DNA from: Haloplasma contractile SSD-17B
GTDB lineage: Bacteria > Bacillota_I > Bacilli_A > Haloplasmatales > Haloplasmataceae
DNA: 64,000 nt
Direction of reading: 5' to 3'
NCBI RefSeq assembly: GCF_000215935.2
Contig: NZ_AFNU02000003.1
Span: 124,001 to 188,000 of the forward strand
Positions within the stretch are counted from its first letter, which is position 1. Every line of letters begins with the position of its first letter. Below are positions 18,887 through 26,500 of the stretch, in pieces. The position numbers and the translations under genes are program-made. The notes below the pieces were generated by a model. That model saw nothing but the letters and a program-made list of their open reading frames with translations, did not search any database and had not been told where the DNA came from.

Positions 18887-19624
18887 TCATGATTTTGTTT
18901 TGAAGTACTCTTTTAATACCTTTTCTTCGCTTATAACTTTATGATCATTAATGACCATATTATTATAGCCTTTATAGAAGTCATCAACATAAGAATCGCT
19001 CTCTACTATTTTAGGACTTAACTTTTTATTTGGATTTAAAAACTTAAACAATAAAAATGAAAAATATTGATAAGTCAAGTTCGAATAGGATTTAATATTT
19101 AAATAAACAAAATAAGCAATAATTAATATATAGTTAATATTATTTCGACTCCAATAGAATAACACAAAAAGAGCTATTAGGATAGATAATCCATGGATAA
19201 ATTTTAATAGCTTTTTATATGGAATGATATATTGTAGAACTGATAAGAGTATTTTTCCTCCATCTAACGGAATAATCGGAATAAGATTTAACACTAAAAC
19301 ATACCATGCAGAATTAATAAGTAATTCATTTGTTGAATACCTACTAACAATAAAATATACAAGCAGACTCATTAAGGGACCCGATGCATAGATTATAACT
19401 TCTTTATAATTATAATCATTTATTGTTCCTTCTATTGTCATGATTCCACCAAAAGGGGATAAGATTATCTCTTTTATGTTTTTCTTTAATAAAGTAAGGG
19501 CAATAATATGCCCTATTTCATGTAATAAAATACAGATATACATCGTATAGACTTCGTGAAAGTATCCCGCTAGTAGACTCATAACTACTAAAACCTGCGT
19601 TAAGAAACTTACTTTTATTCTCAT
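18887..19624 (-). CDS. spoIVFB: SpoIVFB-like intramembrane metalloprotease
   Basis: A 245-residue polytopic site-2-type protease. The zinc site HEIGH (LLHEIGHIIAL, about residues 35-39) and the second motif PLDGGKI (about 118) are both intact. In sporulation this enzyme cleaves pro-sigmaK in the outer forespore membrane. It lies directly after spoIVFA (six-base gap) and before rplU, the B. subtilis order. BofA and SigK are not in this window. Confidence 0.9.
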   Translation of the reverse strand: MRIKVSFLTQVLVVMSLLAGYFHEVYTMYICILLHEIGHIIALTLLKKNIKEIILSPFGGIMTIEGTINDYNYKEVIIYASGPLMSLLVYFIVSRYSTNELLINSAWYVLVLNLIPIIPLDGGKILLSVLQYIIPYKKLLKFIHGLSILIALFVLFYWSRNNINYILIIAYFVYLNIKSYSNLTYQYFSFLLFKFLNPNKKLSPKIVESDSYVDDFYKGYNNMVINDHKVISEEKVLKEYFKTKS

Positions 19625-19630
19625 AACCCT

Positions 19631-20425
19631 TTACTCATCTACCGATCCAAAACCAATTGGGGTAACTTCACCATCTGAGTCATCATCATTTATTGAACTT
19701 TCTTCATCATTACCTAATGAAATGACCTCAACTACATCTAAATAATTGTTATTATTTCGTACCGCAAGATAGTAAGCTCCATTATAGTCACTAGATGTCT
19801 TTGCAATGCCAAGTACCTCACCATATTGAATACGGCTATATATTCCAACCTTCACATCTTCAACTCCTGCATACACATAAACATTATTATTAATATCTTG
19901 AATTTCAATTACCTTCCCTAATTCTTCATCAGTATATACATTGGTTACAATTCCTTCTATATGTGAACTAACGGGAGCAAAGAGATCAGTTGATACCATC
20001 ACGCCATCCCTATAGTCCGTTGTATTATCTACCCCTACATACCCACCACTAACGAATAAGTCATCATTCTTTGGTATAGGAAATAATGCCCCTAGGTTTG
20101 TTGTAATGAAGCGGTCGATTTTCATAAAGTTAATATTGTGGCTATACATTTTATAGACACTATGAGTTATAACAGATGAAGATTGCTTTCTACTTATAAG
20201 TACGACTAATAAGATAATTGCACTTATTAGTACACGATAAGTAACTCGCCACAAAAAGTGTTCATCAATATTCAACTTTGATTCTTTATGCTCGCGCTTA
20301 TAGATTTTTGGTAAAGGATTATTGACTAATTCGTTTTTACGTTTGGGCTTATGTCCTCTAAACTCATGATAAAACTTTGAACGATATTTATTCTTTTTCT
20401 TAATCCTTTCAATATCTCTATTCAT
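19631..20425 (-). CDS. spoIVFA: SpoIVFA-like regulator with degenerate M23 domain
   Basis: 264 residues: a basic N-terminus (RIKKKNKYRSK), one membrane helix (about residues 67-85, YRVLISAIILLVVLI), and a C-terminal lysostaphin-like M23 fold (HIEGIVTNVYTDEELG, VYVYAGVEDVKVG, YGEVLGIA) lacking the full zinc ligands, as in SpoIVFA. It holds SpoIVFB inactive and is itself cut by SpoIVB. The low-complexity acidic C-terminus is unusual. Confidence 0.82.
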   Translation of the reverse strand: MNRDIERIKKKNKYRSKFYHEFRGHKPKRKNELVNNPLPKIYKREHKESKLNIDEHFLWRVTYRVLISAIILLVVLISRKQSSSVITHSVYKMYSHNINFMKIDRFITTNLGALFPIPKNDDLFVSGGYVGVDNTTDYRDGVMVSTDLFAPVSSHIEGIVTNVYTDEELGKVIEIQDINNNVYVYAGVEDVKVGIYSRIQYGEVLGIAKTSSDYNGAYYLAVRNNNNYLDVVEVISLGNDEESSINDDDSDGEVTPIGFGSVDE

Positions 20426-20539
20426 ATAATCAACTCCATAATCTTCTACTTATATATAAATAATATGAACAGAAAAATTAGTTTATACATGAATACGATA
20501 AAGCTAGTACATTATTATTTAACAAAAGTTTCTTTGCAT

Positions 20540-20575
20540 AAAAAAATGTCAAGATAAAATCATCCTGACATTTTC
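20540..20575 (-). terminator. Rho-independent terminator
   Basis: Minus strand AATGTCA and TGACATT arms around a 14-base loop, followed by a T7 run. It ends the short transcript that includes the 69-residue membrane gene. Confidence 0.75.
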
Positions 20576-20579
20576 AATA

Positions 20580-20696
20580 TTATTTATTTACTAATTCAAG
20601 GTTAGTTCCAAACTGATTATGGTTTGGATGTCTTACGATATGATCTTCATATTTTAAGGCATGGCATCCTTTTTTAAAAAAACGTTCTACCTTAAT
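20580..20696 (-). other. Coding-like 38-codon open stretch without a normal start
   Basis: Directly downstream of the 69-residue membrane gene, one minus-strand frame stays open for 38 codons (KKGCHALKYEDHIV, then HPNHNQFGTNLELVNK) and ends at TAA just before the terminator. Its composition is protein-like, but there is no ATG, GTG or TTG and no ribosome binding site; only an ATT could start it. It may be the remnant of a degraded gene. Confidence 0.25.
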
Positions 20697-20710
20697 TCGT
20701 CATTAACGCC

Positions 20711-20920
20711 TTATTCGTTTGCATTGACTTCTTTTTGTCTCTTACTTCTATTTAAATAATAATAAAGAAATAAGTTAATAAATAGAAAAATTAAAAAATC
20801 CCAAAAAGTAAATAAGAAAAAATCATTTCCTAAAAAAGTTGCCATAAGCCAGGATACTAAGAATCCTGCTATAACAGTAAATAATATAATAATTAAAATA
20901 TTCTTAATGTGTTTGTCCAT
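20711..20920 (-). CDS. Small two-helix membrane protein, unknown function
   Basis: 69 residues from the ATG at 20920 (MDKHIKNILIIILFTVIAG). Two hydrophobic helices (about residues 7-27 and 35-54) and a basic tail (NRSKRQKE). A 21-codon longer frame upstream lacks any membrane or signal logic and has a poorer start context. No family recognised. Confidence 0.55.
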   Translation of the reverse strand: MDKHIKNILIIILFTVIAGFLVSWLMATFLGNDFFLFTFWDFLIFLFINLFLYYYLNRSKRQKEVNANE

Positions 20921-21142
20921 TTTAAAATCCCATCCTTTACTCTTTAATTGCCTCGTATCTCTATTGTAAAGCATTTTAATCAAAAATAGAAGATTTAATC
21001 TTAATCTTTATAAGTATTTTAGCTAATTTTGGTTGCTTGCTTACATAAATGAAGTAGATTAGAAAAATGTTGTTTAATAATTTCCATATATAGGTAAAAT
21101 AATGATATAATAGATTATAAGTTAAAAAGGGAGGGAATTATT

Positions 21143-21712
21143 TTGAGTAAGATTTTATGTTTTATTTATAACGACATGGCCGATTTTGAGTTAACGATGG
21201 CCACTACAGCAGTAAGTTGGCTAAAGATGGACGTTGTTACAATTGCCTACACTAATGAAACAGTAACTGCTAGGCCTGGATTACAATATCAACCTCATAT
21301 GACAGTAAAAGACGCGATTAATTTAGAGGATGTTGCAGGTATAATTATTCCAGGAGGATGGAATAGCGAACAACAACCAGAGCTAATAGAGTTAATAACC
21401 AAGCTATATAGCGATGATAAACTAGTATCTGCTATCTGTGCAGGTCCACAATTTTTAGCACATGCCGGAGTACTAAATAACCGTAAATACACAACAACAT
21501 GGACAGAAGATCATCTAAAGGAACAGGGAATTGAAGACTTCTTCCCAAGAGAAAATTACGTTATTCAAAATGTAGTAAGAGATCAAAACGTTGTAACAGC
21601 TGTTGGCCATGCATTTATTGATTTTGCTATGGAGATTATCGATTATTTTGATGCGTTTAAAGATGATGAAATGAAACATAACTTTTCAAAGCATTATAAA
21701 GGATTAGATTAG
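21143..21712 (+). CDS. DJ-1/PfpI family protein
   Basis: 189 residues with the DJ-1/PfpI flavodoxin-like fold. The nucleophile elbow is AICAGPQFLAHAG (Cys about residue 99), and GIIIPGGWNSEQQPEL marks the glutamate-bearing loop. The family covers deglycase-, chaperone- and amidotransferase-like activities, so a precise function is not given. It has its own promoter region (TATAAT at 21106-21111), a GGGAGGG ribosome binding site and a strong terminator. Confidence 0.85.
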   Translation: MSKILCFIYNDMADFELTMATTAVSWLKMDVVTIAYTNETVTARPGLQYQPHMTVKDAINLEDVAGIIIPGGWNSEQQPELIELITKLYSDDKLVSAICAGPQFLAHAGVLNNRKYTTTWTEDHLKEQGIEDFFPRENYVIQNVVRDQNVVTAVGHAFIDFAMEIIDYFDAFKDDEMKHNFSKHYKGLD

Positions 21713-21731
21713 TTACCTTATAAATAAATTG

Positions 21732-21766
21732 AAAGACCAATCAATTTAGGCGATTGGTCTTTTTTA
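21732..21766 (+). terminator. Terminator of the DJ-1/PfpI gene
   Basis: Stem aaagaccaatc (21732-21742) with gattggtcttt (21752-21762), then a T run; 20 bp after the stop. Confidence 0.92.
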
Positions 21767-21814
21767 TTTTTACGGACGGATTTAAATATTCAGTATAAAA
21801 TAAAGCGTATTAAG

Positions 21815-22294
21815 TTATTCATTAGAATGTAATTCTAAACATATTAACAACATCTTTAAATCAACTTCATCAACGTATCCAATGCTACTTTTTAAATCCC
21901 AAAGCATTAAATCACTCATCTCTTCATTTTCATGAAATTCAGTAATCTAATTAATTTCAGTTAAATATGCGGCTCTATATTTGATCCGATTGTAACGCTT
22001 GTCATAAATTTTAAATAATCCCTTAAATTCTAGGTCCTTTACCTTTTGACCTGTCTCCTCAAATAACTCTCTTATGGCACATTCCTTCGGCGTTTCTAAA
22101 ACTTCAATTTTACCGGCAGGAAACTCCCATTGTTTTCTCCATTTATTATAGACGATCAAATAGTTCGTATCACATTTTATAAATGCAAATGAACTTGTGA
22201 TTGGATGAAAATTATTGCTAGATTCTACATCCTGTTCTGTAACCTTAATAAACTCTAAAAGTTGTTGCTCTTCTTTATTCATAGCTAAAACCAT
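21815..22294 (-). pseudogene. Nudix hydrolase interrupted by an in-frame amber codon
   Basis: The first 115 codons encode a Nudix fold with the box AGKIEVLETPKECAIRELFE followed by ETG, matching the GX5EX7REUXEEXGU signature. The frame then meets a TAG at 21947-21949. Past it, the same frame continues for 44 sense codons (EFHENEEMSDLMLWDL, VDEVDLKMLL) to a TAA at 21815. The continuation is exactly the C-terminal end expected of this family (N-E-E-M, then V-D-E-V-D). So a single base change, probably CAG to TAG, has cut the gene; readthrough or a sequence error are alternatives. The catalytic box is intact in the short form. Confidence 0.8.
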
Positions 22295-22325
22295 ATTCCC
22301 TCCCTAAATATTAACTATAGTTTAC

Positions 22326-22802
22326 CTACTCTAATTCCTTTACCATTTTAATGATTTCGCTTTCATAGTCTAATTTTTTATAAAACTCTACTGCCCTTTC
22401 ATTTTTTGAAAAAACATTTAGAACTAATTGTTTATAGCCTTTCTCTTTAGACCATTGTTCGGCTTTTTTCATTAACTTCTTACCAATCCCTTTTCCCTCT
22501 CCCGCTTTAGAGACAACTATTGATGAAATATAGCCTTTATGCTCATCGGTAAAATAATCAATTTGCTTAGTCATATGAAGGTATCCTAATGGCGTTTTAG
22601 ATTCATCTTCAACTACATACATATCGGAATCAGAATCACTCTTTGCCACGGCTTCTTTTGCCATTTCTAGTTGTGCCTGCTTCATTTTTTCATGATCACG
22701 CCAGTTCATCATCTCAAATTCATTAAAGCGCGTAGACAAGTCAATAATAAATGCTACATCTTGGTCTTTCATCTTTCTTATGTTCAGATTGTTCATACTC
22801 AA
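22326..22802 (-). CDS. GNAT family N-acetyltransferase
   Basis: 158 residues with the GNAT core: GYLHMTKQID (strand 4), ISSIVVSKAGEGKGIGKKLM containing the acetyl-CoA-binding Q/RxxGxG/A-type loop (GEGKGIG), and LVLNVFSKNERAVEFYKKLDY (strands 6-7). The substrate is unknown. It is separated by 30 bp from the broken Nudix gene, probably in the same transcript. Confidence 0.88.
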   Translation of the reverse strand: MSMNNLNIRKMKDQDVAFIIDLSTRFNEFEMMNWRDHEKMKQAQLEMAKEAVAKSDSDSDMYVVEDESKTPLGYLHMTKQIDYFTDEHKGYISSIVVSKAGEGKGIGKKLMKKAEQWSKEKGYKQLVLNVFSKNERAVEFYKKLDYESEIIKMVKELE

Positions 22803-22944
22803 TCACCTCTGACCTAATTTATTATATACCTTATTTTACCATATCTATATAAATATGTCTGTAGACGATCAATATGCTGGACATTAAATAAAATTACAAG
22901 ACACCTTGAGTAAACATAGTTATACATAAGTAAAAAGAGAAGCA

Positions 22945-23171
22945 CTAAATATACTTCTCTTCTCGTAAACTAATATAACCCTGTGAGCCAACGACTAAAT
23001 GATCAAGCACCTCGATTCCCATTAAATCCCCAACATCGATCAAACGCTGTGTAACCCGTATGTCTTCTTTACTCGGTGTAGGGTCCCCCGATGGATGGTT
23101 ATGTGCAACAATGATCGAAGCACAACCATGGCGCAGAGCCTCTTTAAAGACCTCTCTTGGCGAACATATGG
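22945..23171 (-). pseudogene. radC 3' fragment (copy 1, most distal)
   Basis: Encodes the last 75 residues of RadC (from [17 protein letters not shown] to EEKYI) identically to the intact gene, but has no start codon of its own. The JAMM histidines and aspartate ([14 protein letters not shown]) are present, while the upstream glutamate of the active site is missing, so no enzyme is expected. The radC terminator overlaps the stop codon (22933-22960). Confidence 0.9.
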
Positions 23172-23301
23172 CAGTTAGGCATACGAAAAGCAGATTAAAA
23201 TTATAACTATAATTTGTTAATAATTATGAATCCATTTACATATTAGATAAACCGTGATGGAGTAACGTTCAGTTATTCATCAAAGTATAGTTATAACAAT
23301 A

Positions 23302-23342
23302 AAAATCTCACATAAGTCCATTTGCGGATTATGTGAGATTTT
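23302..23342. terminator. Bidirectional terminator in the smallest cassette
   Basis: A 14-bp perfect stem (aaaatctcacataa with ttatgtgagatttt) around a 13-base loop, flanked by A and T runs. It lies downstream of the 67-residue membrane gene. Confidence 0.9.
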
Positions 23343-23441
23343 AGTTTTAATTTAATTTTTACAAAAAGCATTTCCAAGTAAATGTTTCTCGCATTGGACT
23401 TTTTTCTCCTCATTACAGTTTGTTTAGAAGGAAAACTTTAT

Positions 23442-23645
23442 TTAATTTTCTTTTATTATTATCCCTATGAATATTAAACCGAAACCTATATATGCCGTGA
23501 TCAACGACCAAAACAGGTGAAGTATAAATTTACTATGAATTGTAGCAAAATTGTGACCACCATGAATAGGATCACCTTTAGCAAAATAAATAATAAGTGA
23601 AATTATAAGAACTATTATACCGCCTGAAAAGTATTGACTTTTCAT
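23442..23645 (-). CDS. Small two-helix membrane protein (lone gene of the third radC cassette)
   Basis: 67 residues from the ATG at 23645, which has a GGAGGGG site six bases upstream. Two membrane helices (about residues 5-21, GGIIVLIISLIIYFA, and 40-60, LFWSLITAYIGFGLIFIGIII) are joined by a short His-rich loop (GDPIHGGHNFATIHS). No family recognised. The other two cassettes each have a small membrane protein behind a secreted protein; this one has no secreted partner, so it would be an orphan immunity-type gene under the effector/immunity idea. Confidence 0.6.
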   Translation of the reverse strand: MKSQYFSGGIIVLIISLIIYFAKGDPIHGGHNFATIHSKFILHLFWSLITAYIGFGLIFIGIIIKEN

Positions 23646-23824
23646 ATTGTACCCCTCCAATATTATTTGATTTCTTCTCTTAATTTTATCATATATTTTC
23701 AGATTTTAGCATATTTTAACAAAAAAAAGAATGTCTAATATCTTAGAATGGAGTAAATAAACCTAATCTTTATCAAATGAATTTTTAACTTAACAATTAA
23801 ACAACAAGAGAAAAAAGAGAAGCA

Positions 23825-24052
23825 CTAAATATACTTCTCTTCTCGTAAACTAATATAACCTTGTGAGCCTACAACTAAATGATCGAGAACCTCAATACCC
23901 ATCAGGTCACCGACATCAATTAACCGCTGTGTGACTCGGATATCTTCTTTACTTGGTGTAGGGTCCCCCGAAGGGTGGTTGTGAGCTACAATGATTGATG
24001 CACAACCGTGACGCAGGGCTTCTTTAAAGACCTCTCTTGGCGAACATATAGC
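23825..24052 (-). pseudogene. radC 3' fragment (copy 2)
   Basis: Encodes the same 75 C-terminal residues of RadC with no amino-acid change but with the most silent differences of the four copies. An accidental in-frame ATG two codons before the fragment gives a 77-residue ORF; no ribosome binding site supports it. Terminator hairpin over the stop codon is kept. Confidence 0.9.
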
Positions 24053-24124
24053 AGTCATGCATACGATAAGCAGATAAATCCAAAGAACATTTTGCTAATT
24101 TAATAAAATGGTATCTAAAATTAT

Positions 24125-24157
24125 AAAGTGTCAGACATTATCTTTGTCTGACACTTT
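24125..24157. terminator. Strong bidirectional terminator at the end of cassette B cargo
   Basis: Perfect 13-bp stem aaagtgtcagaca (24125-24137) with tgtctgacacttt (24145-24157), located between the 101-residue membrane gene and radC copy 2. Confidence 0.9.
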
Positions 24158-24210
24158 CACTTTATTAAACCATTGTCTCCTACTAAGATGGACTTTAAAA
24201 GTTGAGAGAT

Positions 24211-24516
24211 TTAAATAATAACAGTATAAATAACAAATAAAACAAATATTATAAAAGATAATAAGAAATGCATTTTCTTAAACCATACTTTGCTTATTTC
24301 AACGACATTATGATTTATAGTAAATCCCATAAGTAATGTAACACTTATTTTCATAGAATAATCAATAAATACATTATAAATCATTAAACACATTGTTAAG
24401 AAAAAAATGAATGCATTAATAATTATAAATTTATTTTTGCCAATTTTTTTCTTGTTCAATAAAGTAATAAATGTAACTATATATAAAATAGCACTAAAAA
24501 TAAGCACTAGTAACAT
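24211..24516 (-). CDS. Small three-helix membrane protein (cassette B)
   Basis: 101 residues, three or four hydrophobic helices (LLVLIFSAILYIVTFITLL, FIIINAFIFFLTMCLMIYNVFI, FLLSFIIFVLFVIYTVII), strongly AT-rich codons. The ATG follows a full AAGGAGGTG site. It starts 11 bp after the secreted-protein pseudogene ends, so the two form an operon. No family recognised; a protective partner for the secreted product is a hypothesis. Confidence 0.65.
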   Translation of the reverse strand: MLLVLIFSAILYIVTFITLLNKKKIGKNKFIIINAFIFFLTMCLMIYNVFIDYSMKISVTLLMGFTINHNVVEISKVWFKKMHFLLSFIIFVLFVIYTVII

Positions 24517-24527
24517 AATCCACCTCC

Positions 24528-25824
24528 TTAATATTCATCTATTGTTGTTGTATAATCATAATAAAAGATTTCACTATAATAATATGATTCCTGATCCCAT
24601 GGACCAATAGTCATTTGATAATTACTTACTGAACCATTTTCTAATCTTAAAGCTATATAAATACTCTCACTATCCATTTCATCAATTTTTTGTGTTGTAT
24701 AGTCAATAAACCTTGATTTTTCATTATTATCCAAGAAAAAAAGGCTCTCTGTATTAAAACCTATAAAAGGGTTTGTTACTGTCCCTGCAATAACACCAAT
24801 ACCATAGTGTCCCCATTGAGCATTTGTACCAGTAGATAATGAGTTAATAAATAATTTTGCCTTATCTTTTGTAGTAAAATAACCTATATCATATCCTTGA
24901 TATCCATCAATATATCCTGGATAAGAATATACCACACTTTTAGAAAAAGATTTGCTATTCAGTTCGATCGTTTGCATACCAATATCATAGTATTTATTAA
25001 TATTATAGGTTCCTATATTTGAACCTTCAATTCTAATAGTATAATGTCCTCCTTCTTTAAAAGCAAAAAACGAGGAATTAGTTAATTTATAATTTGCACT
25101 ACCGTATTTAGTGTATACCGAATTACTATACTCTATATCTTTATCATTACATATTATCGATATATCAGCATTTAAGATTCCAGTAACCTTATATCCCCAT
25201 ACTCCACTTTCCTGCGCTGTAAATTGATAATAATCAACATCACCCTGATAGTCAATCGCCCCATCAATAGATGTAACCGTACTACCTACATCTATCTCCT
25301 CCATGTGGTCACTATTATTGTCATCTACATATCTTGTTACTGAAAAAGTATAATCGTTGGCACTGTCTGGATATGAATGCCATAGGCCATCTATAAATAA
25401 GTAATACGTTTGGCCTCTTTCTATTTTTATGTCGTATACACTATCTTTACCGCCATCAGCCGACATAAATGCTATAACATTACCATTACTATCTTCAATA
25501 GATGCATATAAATATGAATTAGTGCTTTTTATTGAGAAATTCCATCACCGGTAATTCTATGCACATCTGTATCTCCTTCATAGTCTAATGTACTAGTGTG
25601 AACTGGTTATTATAGTTAATATCTAAATACCTAGAATCTGTTTTTGTGTTCGGTGCATCATCAGGTACACCACCACCTCCTCCTCCATTATCATCACAAA
25701 TCGTTCCTATATCTAAACACATAGTCGATATTGGTTCCTCTAAATAGTCAATTTCTTGCGCACTAGCATTAACACTAAACATAGAAACTAAAATCAGTGT
25801 AATCAATACTACTATTTTCTTCAT
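24528..25824 (-). pseudogene. Secreted protein with PPC-like domains, broken by two frameshifts (cassette B)
   Basis: The start is the ATG at 25824 with a signal peptide (MKKIVVLITLILVSMFSVNASA), a Cys pair (MCLDIGTIC) and a glycine run. Around 25605 the frame must slip for the reading to continue as HTSTLDYEGDTDVHRITGDG, and around 25540 it must slip again to enter the long downstream frame (SIKSTNSYLYASIEDSNGNV onward). The restored protein is about 430 residues. It holds at least two units like the pre-peptidase C-terminal domain, each with D(Y)xGDxDxxxxT (LDYEGDTDVHRIT and IDYQGDVDYYQFT). The remainder is not recognised. The frameshifts are not in long homopolymers, so real decay is likely. 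The sequence before the ATG encodes MERDDT in frame, but the ribosome binding site lies inside it. Confidence 0.75.
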
Positions 25825-25965
25825 TGTATCATCCCTTTCCATATTTTAGTATATTTTACCAAAAAAAAAATATAAAAAGAATGTCAAATAATGTAGAAAG
25901 AGAATATCGAATCAAAAGTTTAATCTAATATATTTAATTCTAACAAAGGCAAGAAAAGAGAAGCA

Positions 25966-26193
25966 CTAAATATACTTCTCTTCACGTAAACTAATATAGC
26001 CTTGTGAGCCAACGACTAAGTGATCGAGCACTTCTATTCCCATTAAATCTCCTACATCGATCAAGCGTTGTGTGACCCGAATGTCTTCTTTACTCGGTGT
26101 AGGGTCCCCCGATGGATGGTTATGTGCAACAATGATCGAAGCACAACCATGGCGCAGAGCCTCTTTAAAGACCTCGCGCGGGCTACATATAGC
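25966..26193 (-). pseudogene. radC 3' fragment (copy 3, adjacent to cassette A)
   Basis: Encodes the last 75 residues of RadC without any amino-acid change. The core-proximal 113 bp (26081-26193) are identical to 28071-28183 of the intact gene, while the remaining 3' part has about 17 silent differences. That sharp change marks a recombination boundary. An upstream ATG opens an 82-residue ORF through the border sequence, without a ribosome binding site. Confidence 0.9.
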
Positions 26194-26229
26194 AGTTAGG
26201 CATACAATAAACAAATAAAAATCTATTTA

Positions 26230-26472
26230 TTACTTATCACAATTATTATTGAGTTTCTTTAATTCTATAATAATAATGGTCAGTAATAAAATTATAATAG
26301 AAAAAAGTAAACATAATAGTACATTATTAAAAGTAATTAAATCTCTAACCATCGTATATAATGGGTCGGATGCATCACTGTTCGTACCCACTAAACTTAG
26401 AAATATTGATGTTCCGAAGTATAACGAGAAAAACATTATAATCAAAATAAAAATAAACGTTATAATTTTCAT
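26230..26472 (-). CDS. Small two-helix membrane protein (cassette A)
   Basis: 80 residues with helices at about 4-25 (FIFILIIMFFSLYFGTSIF) and 49-70 (NVLLCLLFSIIILLLTIIII) joined by an acidic/polar loop (VGTNSDASDPLYTMVRD). The ATG at 26472 follows AAGGGGGC. It starts 29 bp after the secreted-protein gene and ends just before radC copy 3. No family recognised. The layout matches the membrane gene in cassette B. Confidence 0.65.
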   Translation of the reverse strand: MKIITFIFILIIMFFSLYFGTSIFLSLVGTNSDASDPLYTMVRDLITFNNVLLCLLFSIIILLLTIIIIELKKLNNNCDK

Positions 26473-26500
26473 AACAAGCCCCCTTCACATATAGTATAAT

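Noticed and set aside
21947-21949. Alternative genetic code (TAG or TGA recoded)
   Set aside because: Both TAG and TGA end other genes here (radC, spoIVFB), and no TGA-Trp substitutions were seen in conserved genes.
23825-26214. Independent small JAMM proteins encoded by the radC fragments
   Set aside because: They lack the active-site glutamate segment and any ribosome binding site; the ATGs fall in the border sequence by chance.
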